This document shows, piece by piece, positions 1-9,490 of a DNA stretch of 64,000 nt. Location of the stretch: the NCBI GenBank assembly GCA_028283825.1, contig JAPWJW010000001.1, forward strand, positions 1,302,001-1,366,000, read 5' to 3'. Both the position numbers and the translations under genes were made by a program. Within the stretch, counting starts at the first letter, position 1; each line of letters opens with the position of its first letter. The stretch comes from Azospirillaceae bacterium. GTDB lineage: Bacteria > Pseudomonadota > Alphaproteobacteria > Azospirillales > Azospirillaceae. The notes under the pieces are model-generated. The model saw only the letters and a list, made by a program, of their open reading frames with translations, was not told where the DNA came from and ran no database searches.

Positions 1-326
1 GCGATGGTGGCCAGCACCGCCCCGGAGGCCACGTGGCTGCCGATGTCGGCGGACCAATGGGCGACATAGCCGCTGACACGGGCATGCAGGTCGGCCTCGG
101 CATAGGGCATCGCCTGTCCCGGCAGGACCAGATCCTGCGTGGCGGGCGCCCGGCCGGGCTGGATGACGTTGACCGCCATCGCGGTCTGCGCCTCGGCTTT
201 GGCCTGGGCCGACGCGTGCAGGCGGGGGATGATCCCCAGCGCCAGCAGGGCGCCCGCCACCAGGGCAGGAACGATGAGAAGAAAGGGGCGGCGGGCGGGG
301 GGCTTGTTCATGGCGGACGGGCTCAT
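1..326 (-). CDS. RND efflux periplasmic adaptor subunit (partial, N-terminal part only)
   Basis: Membrane-fusion (HlyD/AcrA-type) adaptor that would link the inner-membrane RND pump encoded just upstream to an outer-membrane channel. Only about 108 codons are in the window; the C-terminus lies beyond base 1. The N-terminus has a positively charged stretch and a hydrophobic helix (about residues 14-32), a signal or anchor sequence. It is followed by the typical adaptor start of the beta-barrel/lipoyl region, including ARVSGYV and DIGSHVASGAVLATI. The start at 326 overlaps the permease stop by four bases (ATGA), which implies translational coupling; an internal ATG at 311 is an alternative. Substrate cannot be told from this fragment. 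Confidence 0.85.
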   Translation of the reverse strand, partial: MSPSAMNKPPARRPFLLIVPALVAGALLALGIIPRLHASAQAKAEAQTAMAVNVIQPGRAPATQDLVLPGQAMPYAEADLHARVSGYVAHWSADIGSHVASGAVLATI

Positions 327-3300
327 GATTGGGGGTTTTCCTGGAAGGGGGGCAGGGCATGGGTAGGGCCAGGGCGGGCGGCGCGGCGGGCCAGCCAGCC
401 GTGCAGGGCGGCGAAGGCGACGGGCACGAAGACCAGGGTGGCGACGGTGGCCGCCGCCAGGCCGCCGATGACGGCGCGTCCCAGCGGGGCGTTCTGCTCA
501 CCCCCATCCCCCAGCCCCAGGGCCATGGGCACCATGCCGATCAGCATGGCCAGCGCCGTCATCACCACGGGGCGGAAGCGGCCGACGCCGGCGGTCAGTG
601 CCGCGTCCAGCGGTGCCGCCCCGTCCGCCTGGGCGTGCCGGGCGGCGTTGACCACCAGGATGCTGTTGGCGGTGGCGATGCCGATGCACAGGATGGTGCC
701 GGTCAAGGCCGGGACGCTCAGGGTCGTCTGCGTGCTGAACAGCATCCAGGCGATGCCGGCGAACAGGGCCGGCAGGCCGCTGATGATGACCAGCGGGTCC
801 AGCCACGACTGGAAGGTCACCACCATCAGCAGGTAGACCAGCACCATGGCCAGGACCAGGCCCGACGCCAGGCCGGTGAAGGACTGGCTCATCGCCTGCA
901 CCTGGCCGCGCACCACCAGCGTGGACCCCGGGGCAAGGTGGGGCCGGGCGGCGGCGACCAGCTTTTCCACGTCGGCCGCCGTGGCGCCCAGGTCGCGGCC
1001 CTGGACCGAGGCGAAGATGTCGATCACCGGCTGGACGTTGTAGTGGGAGACCACGGCCTGCTGCTGTGACCGCGACAGCGACCCCAGCGTGCCTAGGCGG
1101 TTGGCCGCCGGCGGCGCGCCCGGCGCCGTGGCCGTGGTGGCGGGCGTGGTGACGGGGATGTTGGCCAGCGCCTGAAGGCTGTCCACATCGTACTGCGGCA
1201 CCTCGGCCATCAGCGGATAGCTGACGCCGTTGCGCGGGTTCAGCCAGAAATTGGGCGTGGTCTGCGAACTGCCGGACAGCGCGATCAGCAGGTTCTGGGC
1301 CACGTCGCGCTGTTGCAGGCCCGATTGCAGCGCTTTGGTCCGGTCCACGGTCACGTCGATGGATGGCAGGTCGTCGGGCTGCTGGATGCGGGCATCGACC
1401 AAGCCATGCACACCGCGCAACTGGTCCAGCAGGGTGCGCGCCACCGCGCGGTTGGCATCCAGATCCTTGCCCACGATCTGGATGTCGATGGGGGCGGGCA
1501 GGCCGAAGCTCAGGATCTGGCTGGTGATGTCGGCCGGCAGGAAGGCGAAGGTGATGGACGGGAACGCCTGGGTCAGCGCCTGGCGCAACTGCGTGACATA
1601 GCCGGCGGTGGGGTGATGATTGGCACCCAGCGTCACCAGGATGTCGGCGTCGGCGCTGCCGATGGGGGCGGCGCTGTTGTAGGTCAGGTTGATGCCGCTG
1701 ACGGGCAGGCCGATGTTGTCCAGCACGCTGGCCAGTTCGGCCGCCGGAATGGTCTGGCGGATGCGGGTCTCCACCTCATCGGCGATGCGGGCGGTCTCCT
1801 CAATCCGGGTGCCGGTGGCGGCCCGCATGTGCAGGCGGATTTCGCCGGAGTCCACCGCCGGGAAAAAGTCGCGCCCGACGAAGGCCAGCAGCACGGTGGA
1901 CGCCAGGCACAACACCAGGAAGGCGGCGATGGTCCGGCGGGGTGCGGCCAGCGCGCCTTCCAGCAGGTGGCGGTAACGGTCGCGCAGCCGTTCGAACCCG
2001 CGCTCGAACCCGGCCTGCATCGCCGACAGACGTCCGGCCAGGCCGGTGGGGGACGTCTTCCCCGTCCGCAGCAGCATCATGGCCAGCGTCGGCACCAGCG
2101 TGCGGGACAGGAAGTAGGAGGCGGCCATGGCGAACATCACCGCCTCCGCCATCGGCACGAACAGATAGCGGGCCACACCCGACAACAGGAACATCGGCAG
2201 GAAGACGATGCAGATGCACAGGGTGGAAACCAGGGTGGGCATCGCGATCTCACCCGACCCGTCCAGGATGGCGGTGTGCAGCGGCTTGCCCATTTCCAGG
2301 TGATGGGTGACGTTCTCGATCGCCACCGTGGCGTCGTCCACCAGGATGCCCACGGCCAGCGCCAGGCCGCCCAGGGTCATGGTGTTGATGGTCTGCCCCA
2401 GGGCGCTCAGGGCCACCAGCGAGGCCAGGATGGACAGCGGGATGGACACCGCGATGATCAGCGTCGACCGCCAGCTGCCCAGGAACAGCAGGATCATGGC
2501 GCCGGTCAGGCCGGCGGCGATCATGCCTTCGCGCACCACGCCCTGGACGGCGCTCTGCACGAAGACCGACTGGTCCGACACCGTCTGGATGGCCAGGGCC
2601 TTGGGCAGGCCGGCCACGATGGTCGGCAGCATCGCCTTGACCTGGTTGATGATGTCCAGGGTCGAGGCGCTGCCGCTTTTCTCCACCTGCAACAGGGCGG
2701 ACCGCTTGCCGTCATGGCGCACGATGTTGGCCTGGGGGGCGTAGCCGTCGCGGACGTGGCCGACATCGCGCAGATAGACGACGCTGTCGCCGACGGTCTT
2801 GATGGGCAGGTCGTTCAGGGAGTCGACCGTGGGCGTGCTGCCGTTCATCTGCACATTGTATTCGCGGGCGCCGATCTTGGCCGTGCCGCCCGGCAGGGTC
2901 AGGTTCTGGGCATTCACGGCGTTGACCACGTCCAGCGGCGCCAGGCCCTTGGCCTGTAACGCCTGGGGATTCAGGTCGATCATGATCTGGCGCACCTTGC
3001 CGCCATAGGGCAGGGGCACAGACGCGCCCTGGACGGTGGCCAGCTGGGTGCGGATGAAGTTGTTGCCCAGGTCGTACAACTGCTGTTCGGGCAGGCTGTC
3101 GCTGGCCAGGGCCAATTGCAGGATGGGCACGGTGGAGGCGTTGTAGGCCATCACCATGGGCGGCAGCGTGCCCGACGGCATGTTGCGCAGGATGGACTGC
3201 GCGTTGGACGAAGCCTCGGCTATGGCGCGGTTGATGTCGGCGCCCGGATGGAAGAAGACCTTCACCACCGCGACGCCGTTCAGGGATTGTGACTCGATAT

Positions 3301-3538
3301 GCTCGATATCATCCACGTCCGAGGTCAGGGCGCGTTCGTATCCCGACGTGATGCGGTTGGCCATGTCCTCCGCCGACAGGCCGTTATAGCTCCAGACGAT
3401 GCTGAGCACCGGGATGTCGATATTGGGGAAGATGTCCGTCGGCATGCGCAGCAGCACCAGCGGCCCGACGATCAACAACAGCAGCGCCAGCACGATGAAC
3501 GTGTGTGGCCGCTGCAAGGCAAGCCGGACGATCCACAT
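323..3538 (-). CDS. RND efflux transporter permease subunit
   Basis: Inner-membrane proton-driven pump of the AcrB/MexF-like RND superfamily, 1071 residues, the usual full length. It opens with the standard RND start (short amphipathic segment, hydrophobic helix at about 12-32, then [14 protein letters not shown]). The conserved TM4 proton-relay motif [13 protein letters not shown] is at about 398-410, with the paired aspartates D401/D402. The double aspartate argues for a multidrug (HAE-type) pump rather than a CzcA metal pump. However, the divergent neighbour is a heavy-metal-type two-component system, so the substrate is open. It is co-transcribed with the adaptor that overlaps its stop codon. 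A likely operator lies in the 167 bp between this gene and the response regulator. Confidence 0.95.
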   Translation of the reverse strand: MWIVRLALQRPHTFIVLALLLLIVGPLVLLRMPTDIFPNIDIPVLSIVWSYNGLSAEDMANRITSGYERALTSDVDDIEHIESQSLNGVAVVKVFFHPGADINRAIAEASSNAQSILRNMPSGTLPPMVMAYNASTVPILQLALASDSLPEQQLYDLGNNFIRTQLATVQGASVPLPYGGKVRQIMIDLNPQALQAKGLAPLDVVNAVNAQNLTLPGGTAKIGAREYNVQMNGSTPTVDSLNDLPIKTVGDSVVYLRDVGHVRDGYAPQANIVRHDGKRSALLQVEKSGSASTLDIINQVKAMLPTIVAGLPKALAIQTVSDQSVFVQSAVQGVVREGMIAAGLTGAMILLFLGSWRSTLIIAVSIPLSILASLVALSALGQTINTMTLGGLALAVGILVDDATVAIENVTHHLEMGKPLHTAILDGSGEIAMPTLVSTLCICIVFLPMFLLSGVARYLFVPMAEAVMFAMAASYFLSRTLVPTLAMMLLRTGKTSPTGLAGRLSAMQAGFERGFERLRDRYRHLLEGALAAPRRTIAAFLVLCLASTVLLAFVGRDFFPAVDSGEIRLHMRAATGTRIEETARIADEVETRIRQTIPAAELASVLDNIGLPVSGINLTYNSAAPIGSADADILVTLGANHHPTAGYVTQLRQALTQAFPSITFAFLPADITSQILSFGLPAPIDIQIVGKDLDANRAVARTLLDQLRGVHGLVDARIQQPDDLPSIDVTVDRTKALQSGLQQRDVAQNLLIALSGSSQTTPNFWLNPRNGVSYPLMAEVPQYDVDSLQALANIPVTTPATTATAPGAPPAANRLGTLGSLSRSQQQAVVSHYNVQPVIDIFASVQGRDLGATAADVEKLVAAARPHLAPGSTLVVRGQVQAMSQSFTGLASGLVLAMVLVYLLMVVTFQSWLDPLVIISGLPALFAGIAWMLFSTQTTLSVPALTGTILCIGIATANSILVVNAARHAQADGAAPLDAALTAGVGRFRPVVMTALAMLIGMVPMALGLGDGGEQNAPLGRAVIGGLAAATVATLVFVPVAFAALHGWLARRAARPGPTHALPPFQENPQS

Positions 3539-3625
3539 GTAATAACCCCTGGAACACCAAAACGTCGGCCAGTGAAGGCCACGGTGTCACCTTAGGCAGG
3601 GCGTCTGTCCCGGCCCTGACGCCCG

Positions 3626-3643
3626 GATTACGATTCCGTAATC
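3626..3643. promoter_or_regulatory. Perfect palindrome, cop-box-like operator
   Basis: GATTACG-ATTC-CGTAATC is a perfect 7-bp inverted repeat. It contains ATTAC-N6-GTAAT, the general shape of boxes bound by CopR/CzcR-type response regulators. It sits 63 bp before the response-regulator start and 88 bp before the divergent RND permease start, so one dimer site could serve both promoters. The binding assignment is inferred. Confidence 0.6.
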
Positions 3644-3705
3644 TGTGGACTTGGGCACGGCCCTGCCGTCAAATCGGCGTGTTTCCGTCCACCTTGGGGA
3701 CAGCC

Positions 3706-4380
3706 ATGCGCCTGCTTGTCGTCGAAGATGAACGCAAGACCGCCGATTATTTGAAGAAGGGTCTGGAGGAGTCCGGCTATGTCGTCGATGTGGCGTCGGA
3801 CGGGCTGGACGGCCTGCACCTGGCGACGGAGGAGGAGTACGACGTCATCATCCTGGACGTCATGCTGCCGCGCCTGGACGGCTGGACCGTGCTGAAGCGC
3901 CTGCGCGACAGCCGGGCCACGCCCGTGCTGTTCCTGACCGCCCGGGACGAGGTGGAGGACAGGGTGCGCGGCCTGGAACTGGGCGCCGACGATTACCTGG
4001 TGAAGCCCTTCGCCTTCGTGGAACTGCTGGCGCGCGTGCGCACCCTGGGGCGGCGGGGACCGCCGCGCGAGGGGGCGGAACTGGCGGTGGGCGACTTGCA
4101 GATCGATGCCGTTCGCCGCCGGGTTCGGCGGGGCGACACCCGCATCGACCTGACGCCGCGCGAATTCGCCCTGCTGCACCTGCTGGTCCGGCGGCGGGGG
4201 GAGGTGTTGAGCCGCACCCAGATCGCCTCCTTCGTCTGGGACATGAACTTCGACAGCGACACCAACGTCGTCGACGTGGCGGTGCGCCGCCTGCGCGCCA
4301 AGATCGACGACGATTACGGCGTGAAGCTGATCCACACCGTGCGTGGCGTCGGGTACGTGCTGGACCTGAAGGACGATTGA
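3706..4380 (+). CDS. OmpR/PhoB-family response regulator (heavy-metal type)
   Basis: Transcription factor of 224 residues. The receiver domain (1-115) has acidic pocket E7/D8, phospho-acceptor D51 in [10 protein letters not shown]78 and K100 in YLVKPFAF. The C-terminal winged helix (about 128-222) ends in [11 protein letters not shown]. The compact linker and overall sequence resemble the CusR/CopR/IrlR group. The start chosen is ATG 3706, where the receiver fold begins; the frame stays open upstream to 3505 but that extension does not look like protein. The stop overlaps the histidine kinase start (TGATG), so the two are translated together. It probably controls itself and the divergent RND pump through the palindrome at 3626-3643. 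Confidence 0.93.
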   Translation: MRLLVVEDERKTADYLKKGLEESGYVVDVASDGLDGLHLATEEEYDVIILDVMLPRLDGWTVLKRLRDSRATPVLFLTARDEVEDRVRGLELGADDYLVKPFAFVELLARVRTLGRRGPPREGAELAVGDLQIDAVRRRVRRGDTRIDLTPREFALLHLLVRRRGEVLSRTQIASFVWDMNFDSDTNVVDVAVRRLRAKIDDDYGVKLIHTVRGVGYVLDLKDD

Positions 4381-5777
4381 TGCGCCGCCTTTCGCTGACG
4401 GCCACCCTGGTTATCGCCTTCGCCGTCCTGATCACCGCCGTGCTGGGCGGTGCGGGCGTGGTGCTGTACGGCGCCCTGGCGCGGCAGACCCAGGCGACGG
4501 CGGATGAGGACGTGGTGCTGACCGCCCGGCACCTGCGCCGGCTGATCGTGGAGGTCGGCAGCGTCGGCGGCATCCGGGAACATGAGGGGCGGTTGACGGC
4601 CCTGGTGCTGGGCGATGACGCGCGGCTGTTGCAGGTGCGCGACGCCGACGGCGCGTTGCTGATCGACCGTAATCCCGGGCGCACGCCGGTGGCGCCGCTG
4701 GTGCCCGTGCCCTCCGCCCACCGCATCACCGATGCCGACGTCAGCGAATGGCCGGATGCGGGGGGTGCGCCGGTGCGCGGGCTGGCGGTGGCGGTGACCT
4801 TGCCGGATGGGGCGACGGTCCAGGTGGTGGTCGCCCGCGACATGGCGGACCGGGCCGGCCTGATGGCGTGGTATCGCCGCACCATTATCCTGACCATGGC
4901 GGCAAGCCTGGCGGTGGCGCTGGCGCTGGGCTATGGCCTGGTGCGCATCGCGCTGCGGCCACTGCAACACATCGCGCGCACGGTGGCGGAGGTGACGGCC
5001 CAGCGCCTGGACCACCGCATCGACCAGGCGGCCCTGCCGGTGGAATTCGACGGATTAGCACGGTCGCTGAACGCCATGCTGCAACGGTTGGAAACCGGGT
5101 TCGACCGGATGTCGCAGTTCACCGCCGACTTGGCGCACGATTTGCGCACGCCGGTGTCCAACATGCGGGGGGCGGGGGAGGTGGCGCTGTCCCGGCCCCG
5201 CACGGCGGACGAATACCAGGGGCTGATCGTTTCCAACCTTGAGGAATGCGAGCGGCTGTCGCGCATGATCGAAAGCGTGCTGTTCCTGGCACGGGCCGAA
5301 CACCCCCAGTTCGCCGCCGCGCTGACGGTGTTCAACCTCTCCGACGAATTGGCCCGCATCGCCGATTATTTCGAAGGCATCGCCGATGAGGCCGGGGTGG
5401 CGGTGCGGGTAACGGCGTCCGGGACGCTTCGCGCCGACGCCGACCTGTTCCGGCGGGCGGTCAGCAACCTGCTGGCCAATGCGCTACGCTACACCGCGGC
5501 GGGCGGCACCGTCACCATCAGCGCCGGGGTGGAGGCGGACGGCACGCGCCGGATCACGGTCGCCAATCCCGGCGCGCCCATCCCGCCCCAGCATCTGGAC
5601 CGGCTGTTCGACCGTTTCTACCGCGTGGATCCGTCGCGAACCGGTGCCACGGGATCGACCGGCCTGGGCCTGGCTATCGTGCGCACCATCATGGATTTGC
5701 ACGGCGGCATCGCCACTGTCGCCAGCGATGGCGGGGGAACGCGCTTCGACCTTCGTTTCCCGCCTCACCCGGCGTAA
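4380..5777 (+). CDS. Sensor histidine kinase (heavy-metal type)
   Basis: Membrane-bound sensor kinase of 465 residues, partner of the preceding regulator. TM1 is at about 8-30, then a periplasmic sensor loop of roughly 130 residues, TM2 at about 167-190 and a HAMP linker. The HisKA box has phospho-acceptor H253 in [12 protein letters not shown]. The HATPase domain shows the N box ([12 protein letters not shown]), the F box (LFDRFYRVD) and the G box ([10 protein letters not shown]). ATG 4380 overlaps the preceding TGA by one base; a TTG three bases earlier is also possible. The signal is unknown; heavy metal is suggested only by family resemblance and cop-box-like site. Confidence 0.92.
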   Translation: MRRLSLTATLVIAFAVLITAVLGGAGVVLYGALARQTQATADEDVVLTARHLRRLIVEVGSVGGIREHEGRLTALVLGDDARLLQVRDADGALLIDRNPGRTPVAPLVPVPSAHRITDADVSEWPDAGGAPVRGLAVAVTLPDGATVQVVVARDMADRAGLMAWYRRTIILTMAASLAVALALGYGLVRIALRPLQHIARTVAEVTAQRLDHRIDQAALPVEFDGLARSLNAMLQRLETGFDRMSQFTADLAHDLRTPVSNMRGAGEVALSRPRTADEYQGLIVSNLEECERLSRMIESVLFLARAEHPQFAAALTVFNLSDELARIADYFEGIADEAGVAVRVTASGTLRADADLFRRAVSNLLANALRYTAAGGTVTISAGVEADGTRRITVANPGAPIPPQHLDRLFDRFYRVDPSRTGATGSTGLGLAIVRTIMDLHGGIATVASDGGGTRFDLRFPPHPA

Positions 5778-5816
5778 GTGCCGCCGCCACTGTCATCATC
5801 CTGAGATGCGCGTGAA

Positions 5817-7085
5817 CTATGGTCCCGCCGTCTTCGTGGCCGACCAGCCGTCCGTCAGGGTTCCCAGAAAGGCGATGATGTCGTGAATCTCGTCCTTGTT
5901 CAGCGCCGCCGGGTCGCCCGGCTGTCGGCCGAAGGGCGGTTCCATGTTCACGGCGTCCTGCCGGCCCTGCGGCAAATCGTCGAACTTCATGACGCTGCCG
6001 TGGGTGTCGCGGCCGTACCATTTGGCCGGGTCGCTGTCCCGCTCCGCATAGAATTCCATCACCTGTTGCAGGGTGTGGAAGGCGCCGTTGTGCATGAACA
6101 CGCTCCGCAGGGCGACGTTGCGCAGGGTGGGCGTGCGGAAGCGGCCGCAATAGTCGGTGACGTTGGTGAAGTCGGTGCGCAAGGGCCCGCACAGCCCCAT
6201 GTCGAAATAGGCGGCGTCGGCGTTGGCCGGTATCGCGCGGTTGCGGGGCACGCCGATGGCGATCATGCCGTAGTCGGTGAAGTGCGGCGGGGTGCCGTCG
6301 CGCCCGCGCTGGCTGATGTGGCAGCTGGCGCAGTTGCCCCGCGCCGGATCCTCGAACGCCGCCAGGCCGCGCGCCTCCTCGGCCGTCAGCGTGGCCTTGC
6401 CCGCCAGATAGGCGTCGTATTTGCTGGTGTAGGGATGGAAGGTGGCGCCGTCCTGCTGGAAGGCCGCCAGGGCGCGCAGGGCCAGTTCCACCGTCTGCGC
6501 CGGCGTGGCGTCCTTGGCGGCTACGGTGGCCCGCAACCGGGCGCCGTAGCCCCCTTGCTCCAGTCGTCTCCCCAAGTCGGCAGGGTCGGTATTGCCCATC
6601 TCGAACGGGCTGAACAGCGGCACGCGGGCCTGTTCCCGCTGTCCGTCCACCCGGCCGTCCCAGGTCAGGCCGCCGGTGGGGCCGTTGTCGATGCTCTCAT
6701 CCCCCTCATCCTCCGGCGTGAAGTAATGCTCGGTGAAGGCCGGGACGTCCTGCAAATACATCAGCGACGGCACCGCCCGCACGCCGGGTGTTTTGCCGTC
6801 GGCGCCGCCCAGGCGCACCGCCAAGCCGTCCGGCGGGCCGAAAGCGTGCGCCGGGTCATGGCAGCTGGCGCACGCCAGGGTGCCGGAGGCCGACAGGCTG
6901 GGATCGAAGAACAACTGCCGGCCCACCTCTGCCAGGGCGGCGGCCTGGCGGTAGACTTCCGCCCGGCTCAGGGCCTGGGCATGCGCCTGCGGGGTGCCGG
7001 TGGCGCACAGCGCCGCAAGGGCGATGAAGGGGATGCGTTTTTTTATGCGCGCGTATAAGACCGAAGAAACCGAAAAGGAAAACAT
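5817..7085 (-). CDS. Di-haem cytochrome c peroxidase (CcpA/MauG family)
   Basis: Secreted two-haem peroxidase of about 422 residues that reduces hydrogen peroxide in the periplasm using electrons from cytochrome c, or a MauG-like oxidase. A signal peptide is visible (KKR then a hydrophobic core, ending PQAHA at about 31-35). Haem-attachment motifs CASCH are at 72-76 and 252-256. The family context (LFFDPSLSASGTLACASCHDP; RTPTLRNVALRSVFMHNG) is clear. The start is uncertain. ATG 7085 gives a long n-region with no ribosome-binding site. It would also overlap head-to-head by two bases with the better-supported plus-strand gene beginning at 7084/7087. It converges with the histidine kinase, leaving a 39-bp gap. 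Confidence 0.9.
   Translation of the reverse strand: MFSFSVSSVLYARIKKRIPFIALAALCATGTPQAHAQALSRAEVYRQAAALAEVGRQLFFDPSLSASGTLACASCHDPAHAFGPPDGLAVRLGGADGKTPGVRAVPSLMYLQDVPAFTEHYFTPEDEGDESIDNGPTGGLTWDGRVDGQREQARVPLFSPFEMGNTDPADLGRRLEQGGYGARLRATVAAKDATPAQTVELALRALAAFQQDGATFHPYTSKYDAYLAGKATLTAEEARGLAAFEDPARGNCASCHISQRGRDGTPPHFTDYGMIAIGVPRNRAIPANADAAYFDMGLCGPLRTDFTNVTDYCGRFRTPTLRNVALRSVFMHNGAFHTLQQVMEFYAERDSDPAKWYGRDTHGSVMKFDDLPQGRQDAVNMEPPFGRQPGDPAALNKDEIHDIIAFLGTLTDGWSATKTAGP
7043..7058. promoter_or_regulatory. Near-perfect palindrome between divergent genes
   Basis: TTATGCGCGCGTATAA is a near-perfect inverted repeat (two mismatched positions). It lies in the short overlap zone of the cytochrome c peroxidase and phosphoesterase 5-prime ends. 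TATAAG at 7054-7059 could also be a plus-strand -10 element. No family of regulator is recognised. Confidence 0.35.
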
Positions 7086-7086
7086 G

Positions 7087-8670
7087 ATGCGGTTGGCGAA
7101 GAAATTGATGGGCATGGGCTGGCGCGGGCTTCCAGTGGTGATGACGCTGACCGCCGGCATCATGACAGGCTTTGGTGACCGGGCGATGGCGGCGGAACAG
7201 CATGTCGCCGCCGGCAAGGACCTGGACCAGATCCAGACCGTGGTGGTGATTTACGCGGAAAACCGCAGCTTCGACAATCTGTACGGCGACTTCCCCGGCG
7301 CCAACGGCCTGGCCAATGCCGCCGCCGCGGCACCACAGCGCGACCGCGACGGATCGCCGCTGAAGGAACTGCCCCCCATCTGGGGCGGCCTGACGGCGCG
7401 CGGGGTGATGCCGGAGGTGACGCAAGCGCAGACCGAACATCTGCCCAACCAGCCCTTCGCCGTGGACGACCCCAAGAGCTTCAACCAGCCCATGGGCGTC
7501 ATCACCCGCGACCTGGTGCATCGCTTCTACCAGAACCAGATGCAGATCGATGGCGGCAAGAATGACCTGTTCGCGGCCTATGGCGATTCCGGCGGCATGG
7601 TCATGGCCCATTACGACGGGTCCAAGCAGGCGATGTGGAAGCTGGCGCGGGACTACACCCTGGCCGACAACTTCTTCATGGGTGGCTTCGGCAGTTCCTT
7701 CTTCAACCATTTCATCCTGGTCTGCTCCTGCGCGCCGCAGTACCCGCACGCGGACCAGAGCCCGGCCAAGGGCCTGGTCGCGGTGACCAACCCGGACGGC
7801 GTCAGCCTGAAGCTGGCCGATAACAGCCCCAAGTCGGCGCTGGAGGGCGTGCCCAAATTCTTCAAGGACGGCACGATCACGCCGGACTTCTACGCCGTGA
7901 ACACCATGCAGCCGGCCTACCAGCCCAGCGAGAACAAGCCGGCGCCGGGCGGCGATCCGCGGCTCGCGGATCCGGCGAACCCCACGACCCTGCCGCCGCA
8001 GACCATGACCAATATCGGCGACCTGCTGAGCCAGAAGAAGGTCAGCTGGGCCTGGTACGGCGGCGCCTGGCAGGCGACGCTGGACGGGCACAACACCTCG
8101 CCCGTGCCCAATTTCCAGTTCCACCATCAGCCCTTCAACTTCTTCGCCAATTACGCCCCCGGCACCAAGGCCCGGGCGGAGCATCTGCGCGACGGCGGGC
8201 TGGAGGGCCGGGCCTTCATCCGGGACATCGACGCCGGCAAGCTGCCGACCGTCACCTTCTACAAGCCGCAGGGCAACCTGACCCAGCATTCCGGCTATGC
8301 CGACGTGGAATCGGGCGACAACCACATCGCCACCCTGGTGCAGCACCTGCAGGCGTCGCCGCAGTGGAAGCATATGCTGGTGGTGGTGACCTATGACGAG
8401 AACGGCGGCTATTGGGACCATGTGGCCCCGCCCAAGGGCGACCGCTGGGGCCCCGGCACCCGCATCCCGGCCGTCATCATCTCGCCCTACGCCAAGAAGG
8501 GCTATGTCGACCACAGCTTCTACGACACCACGTCCATCCTGCGCTTCATCACCCGCCGCTTTGACCTGCCCAAGCTGGAAGGCATCAAGCAGCGCGACGC
8601 CGCCCTGGCCGCCAACGGCAGCCCGGCGCTGGGTGACCTGACGGGGGCGCTGGACTTCGGCGCGAAGTGA
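7087..8670 (+). CDS. AcpA-like acid phosphatase / phospholipase C-family phosphoesterase
   Basis: Exported phosphoesterase of about 527 residues in the alkaline-phosphatase superfamily (PF04185, AcpA/phospholipase C branch). It probably hydrolyses phosphate esters or phospholipid head groups in the periplasm. The signal peptide (residues 1-36) ends in RAMAAEQ. The family hallmark ENRSFDNLYG is at about 58-67, with the metal/nucleophile region around it, and YDENGGYWDHVAPP lies towards the C-terminus. AAAGGAAAAC directly precedes the start codons at 7084/7087, giving a good ribosome-binding site. A hairpin terminator follows. The head-to-head pairing with a cytochrome c peroxidase hints at shared control, but no functional link is proven. 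Confidence 0.88.
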   Translation: MRLAKKLMGMGWRGLPVVMTLTAGIMTGFGDRAMAAEQHVAAGKDLDQIQTVVVIYAENRSFDNLYGDFPGANGLANAAAAAPQRDRDGSPLKELPPIWGGLTARGVMPEVTQAQTEHLPNQPFAVDDPKSFNQPMGVITRDLVHRFYQNQMQIDGGKNDLFAAYGDSGGMVMAHYDGSKQAMWKLARDYTLADNFFMGGFGSSFFNHFILVCSCAPQYPHADQSPAKGLVAVTNPDGVSLKLADNSPKSALEGVPKFFKDGTITPDFYAVNTMQPAYQPSENKPAPGGDPRLADPANPTTLPPQTMTNIGDLLSQKKVSWAWYGGAWQATLDGHNTSPVPNFQFHHQPFNFFANYAPGTKARAEHLRDGGLEGRAFIRDIDAGKLPTVTFYKPQGNLTQHSGYADVESGDNHIATLVQHLQASPQWKHMLVVVTYDENGGYWDHVAPPKGDRWGPGTRIPAVIISPYAKKGYVDHSFYDTTSILRFITRRFDLPKLEGIKQRDAALAANGSPALGDLTGALDFGAK

Positions 8671-8690
8671 GATTTCAAAAGGACAGAAAA

Positions 8691-8722
8691 ACGGGCGCCC
8701 AGGTCGGCGCCCGTCACATTTT
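8691..8722 (+). terminator. Rho-independent terminator after the phosphoesterase
   Basis: ACGGGCGCC (8691-8699), loop CAGGTC, GGCGCCCGT (8706-8714), then CACATTTT. It lies 20 bp after the phosphoesterase stop and separates it from the AT-rich island. Confidence 0.75.
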
Positions 8723-8744
8723 GACGGGGGGCTCGAGGTCGCCC

Positions 8745-8771
8745 TTGTCAGATTTGAGTGCGCGCTATACA
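8745..8771 (+). promoter_or_regulatory. Candidate promoter of the SLATT-like gene pair
   Basis: TTGTCA at 8745-8750 and TATACA at 8766-8771 are spaced 15 bp, slightly short for sigma-70. An inverted repeat ACAACT (8769-8774) / AGTTGT (8788-8793) overlaps the -10 and could be an operator. The start codon is at 8806. Confidence 0.35.
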
Positions 8772-8805
8772 ACTGACGGGTGATGTTAGTTGTTGGCACT
8801 AGAGA

Positions 8806-9336
8806 ATGAATGCGGAAAACCCTTCCTCCTCGCTACAATTGAGTAATACTCAGGCTCGATATTGGTTGGAGGTTGTTCAGGTCAGAAGGAATGTATCTTA
8901 CATCTCTTTGCATTGCAGAAGATCTGAGGCCATCGATAGAAGGTTGGATATATTTGCTGCTGTTTGTGGATCTGGAAGCATAGGTGGCTGGGCGATATGG
9001 AGCCAATATCATGTTTTTTGGGCTGTCATTATCGCCCTTTCTCAGGTTTTAACCGCGATTAAGCCGCATCTTCCATATAAAAAGAGAATAAAGTCCCTGT
9101 ATAAATTGATGTATGATTTGGAAGTGATAGCTCTCAAGGCGGAGGATAGATGGTATGAAATAACAGAGGGGCGAGTTTCTCAGGATTCCATACACAAATA
9201 CTATATCGATATGAAAAATGATATTAAGGTTTCTGTTAATTCATCATTTGGTGAAAATACTCTTCCCGAAATAAAAGCACTCATTAACAAATCTGATCAA
9301 ATGGCAACTGAGTATTTTCAATCTAGATGGGGATGA
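8806..9336 (+). CDS. Two-TM SLATT-like membrane protein in an AT-rich island
   Basis: Protein of 176 residues, not firmly identified. It has an N-terminal helical region with several Arg/Tyr, then two closely spaced hydrophobic helices (about 48-65, rich in small residues, ending GGWAIW; and about 69-86), and a charged helical C-terminal half. This layout fits the SLATT group of small two-TM proteins, which are predicted pore-forming effectors of nucleotide-signalling defence systems; that placement is by architecture only. Base composition is far more AT-rich than the neighbours and rare codons (ATA, AGA, TTA) are frequent, suggesting horizontal acquisition. It overlaps the next small gene by four bases (ATGA), so the two form a coupled pair. 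No cyclase, SLOG or nuclease gene is adjacent. Confidence 0.6.
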   Translation: MNAENPSSSLQLSNTQARYWLEVVQVRRNVSYISLHCRRSEAIDRRLDIFAAVCGSGSIGGWAIWSQYHVFWAVIIALSQVLTAIKPHLPYKKRIKSLYKLMYDLEVIALKAEDRWYEITEGRVSQDSIHKYYIDMKNDIKVSVNSSFGENTLPEIKALINKSDQMATEYFQSRWG

Positions 9337-9473
9337 TGATGGCGATTGACAAGAAAGTAATCGTGGATCGGCCCGATGTTCGGGGCTCTGTTTTGCCGAG
9401 CACCACGTTAAAGATTCCGACTCCCCCTGTGAAACCTCCAGCGGCTCCTAAGAGTGATAAGTCCAGCAGGTAG
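9333..9473 (+). CDS. Small Pro/Lys-rich protein coupled to the SLATT-like gene
   Basis: A 46-codon reading frame starts at an ATG triplet run (9333, 9336, 9339), overlapping the upstream stop by ATGA. The product begins MMMAIDKKVIVDRPDVRG and ends in a Pro/Ala/Lys-rich tail (PTPPVKPPAAPKSDKSSR). It has no hydrophobic segment and is likely cytosolic and disordered. The translational overlap and the shared AT-leaning composition of the pair support it as a real gene. Function unknown; a regulator, chaperone or antidote of its membrane partner are possibilities. Confidence 0.55.
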   Translation: MMMAIDKKVIVDRPDVRGSVLPSTTLKIPTPPVKPPAAPKSDKSSR

Positions 9474-9490
9474 CGCGTCAAAAGACTCGT

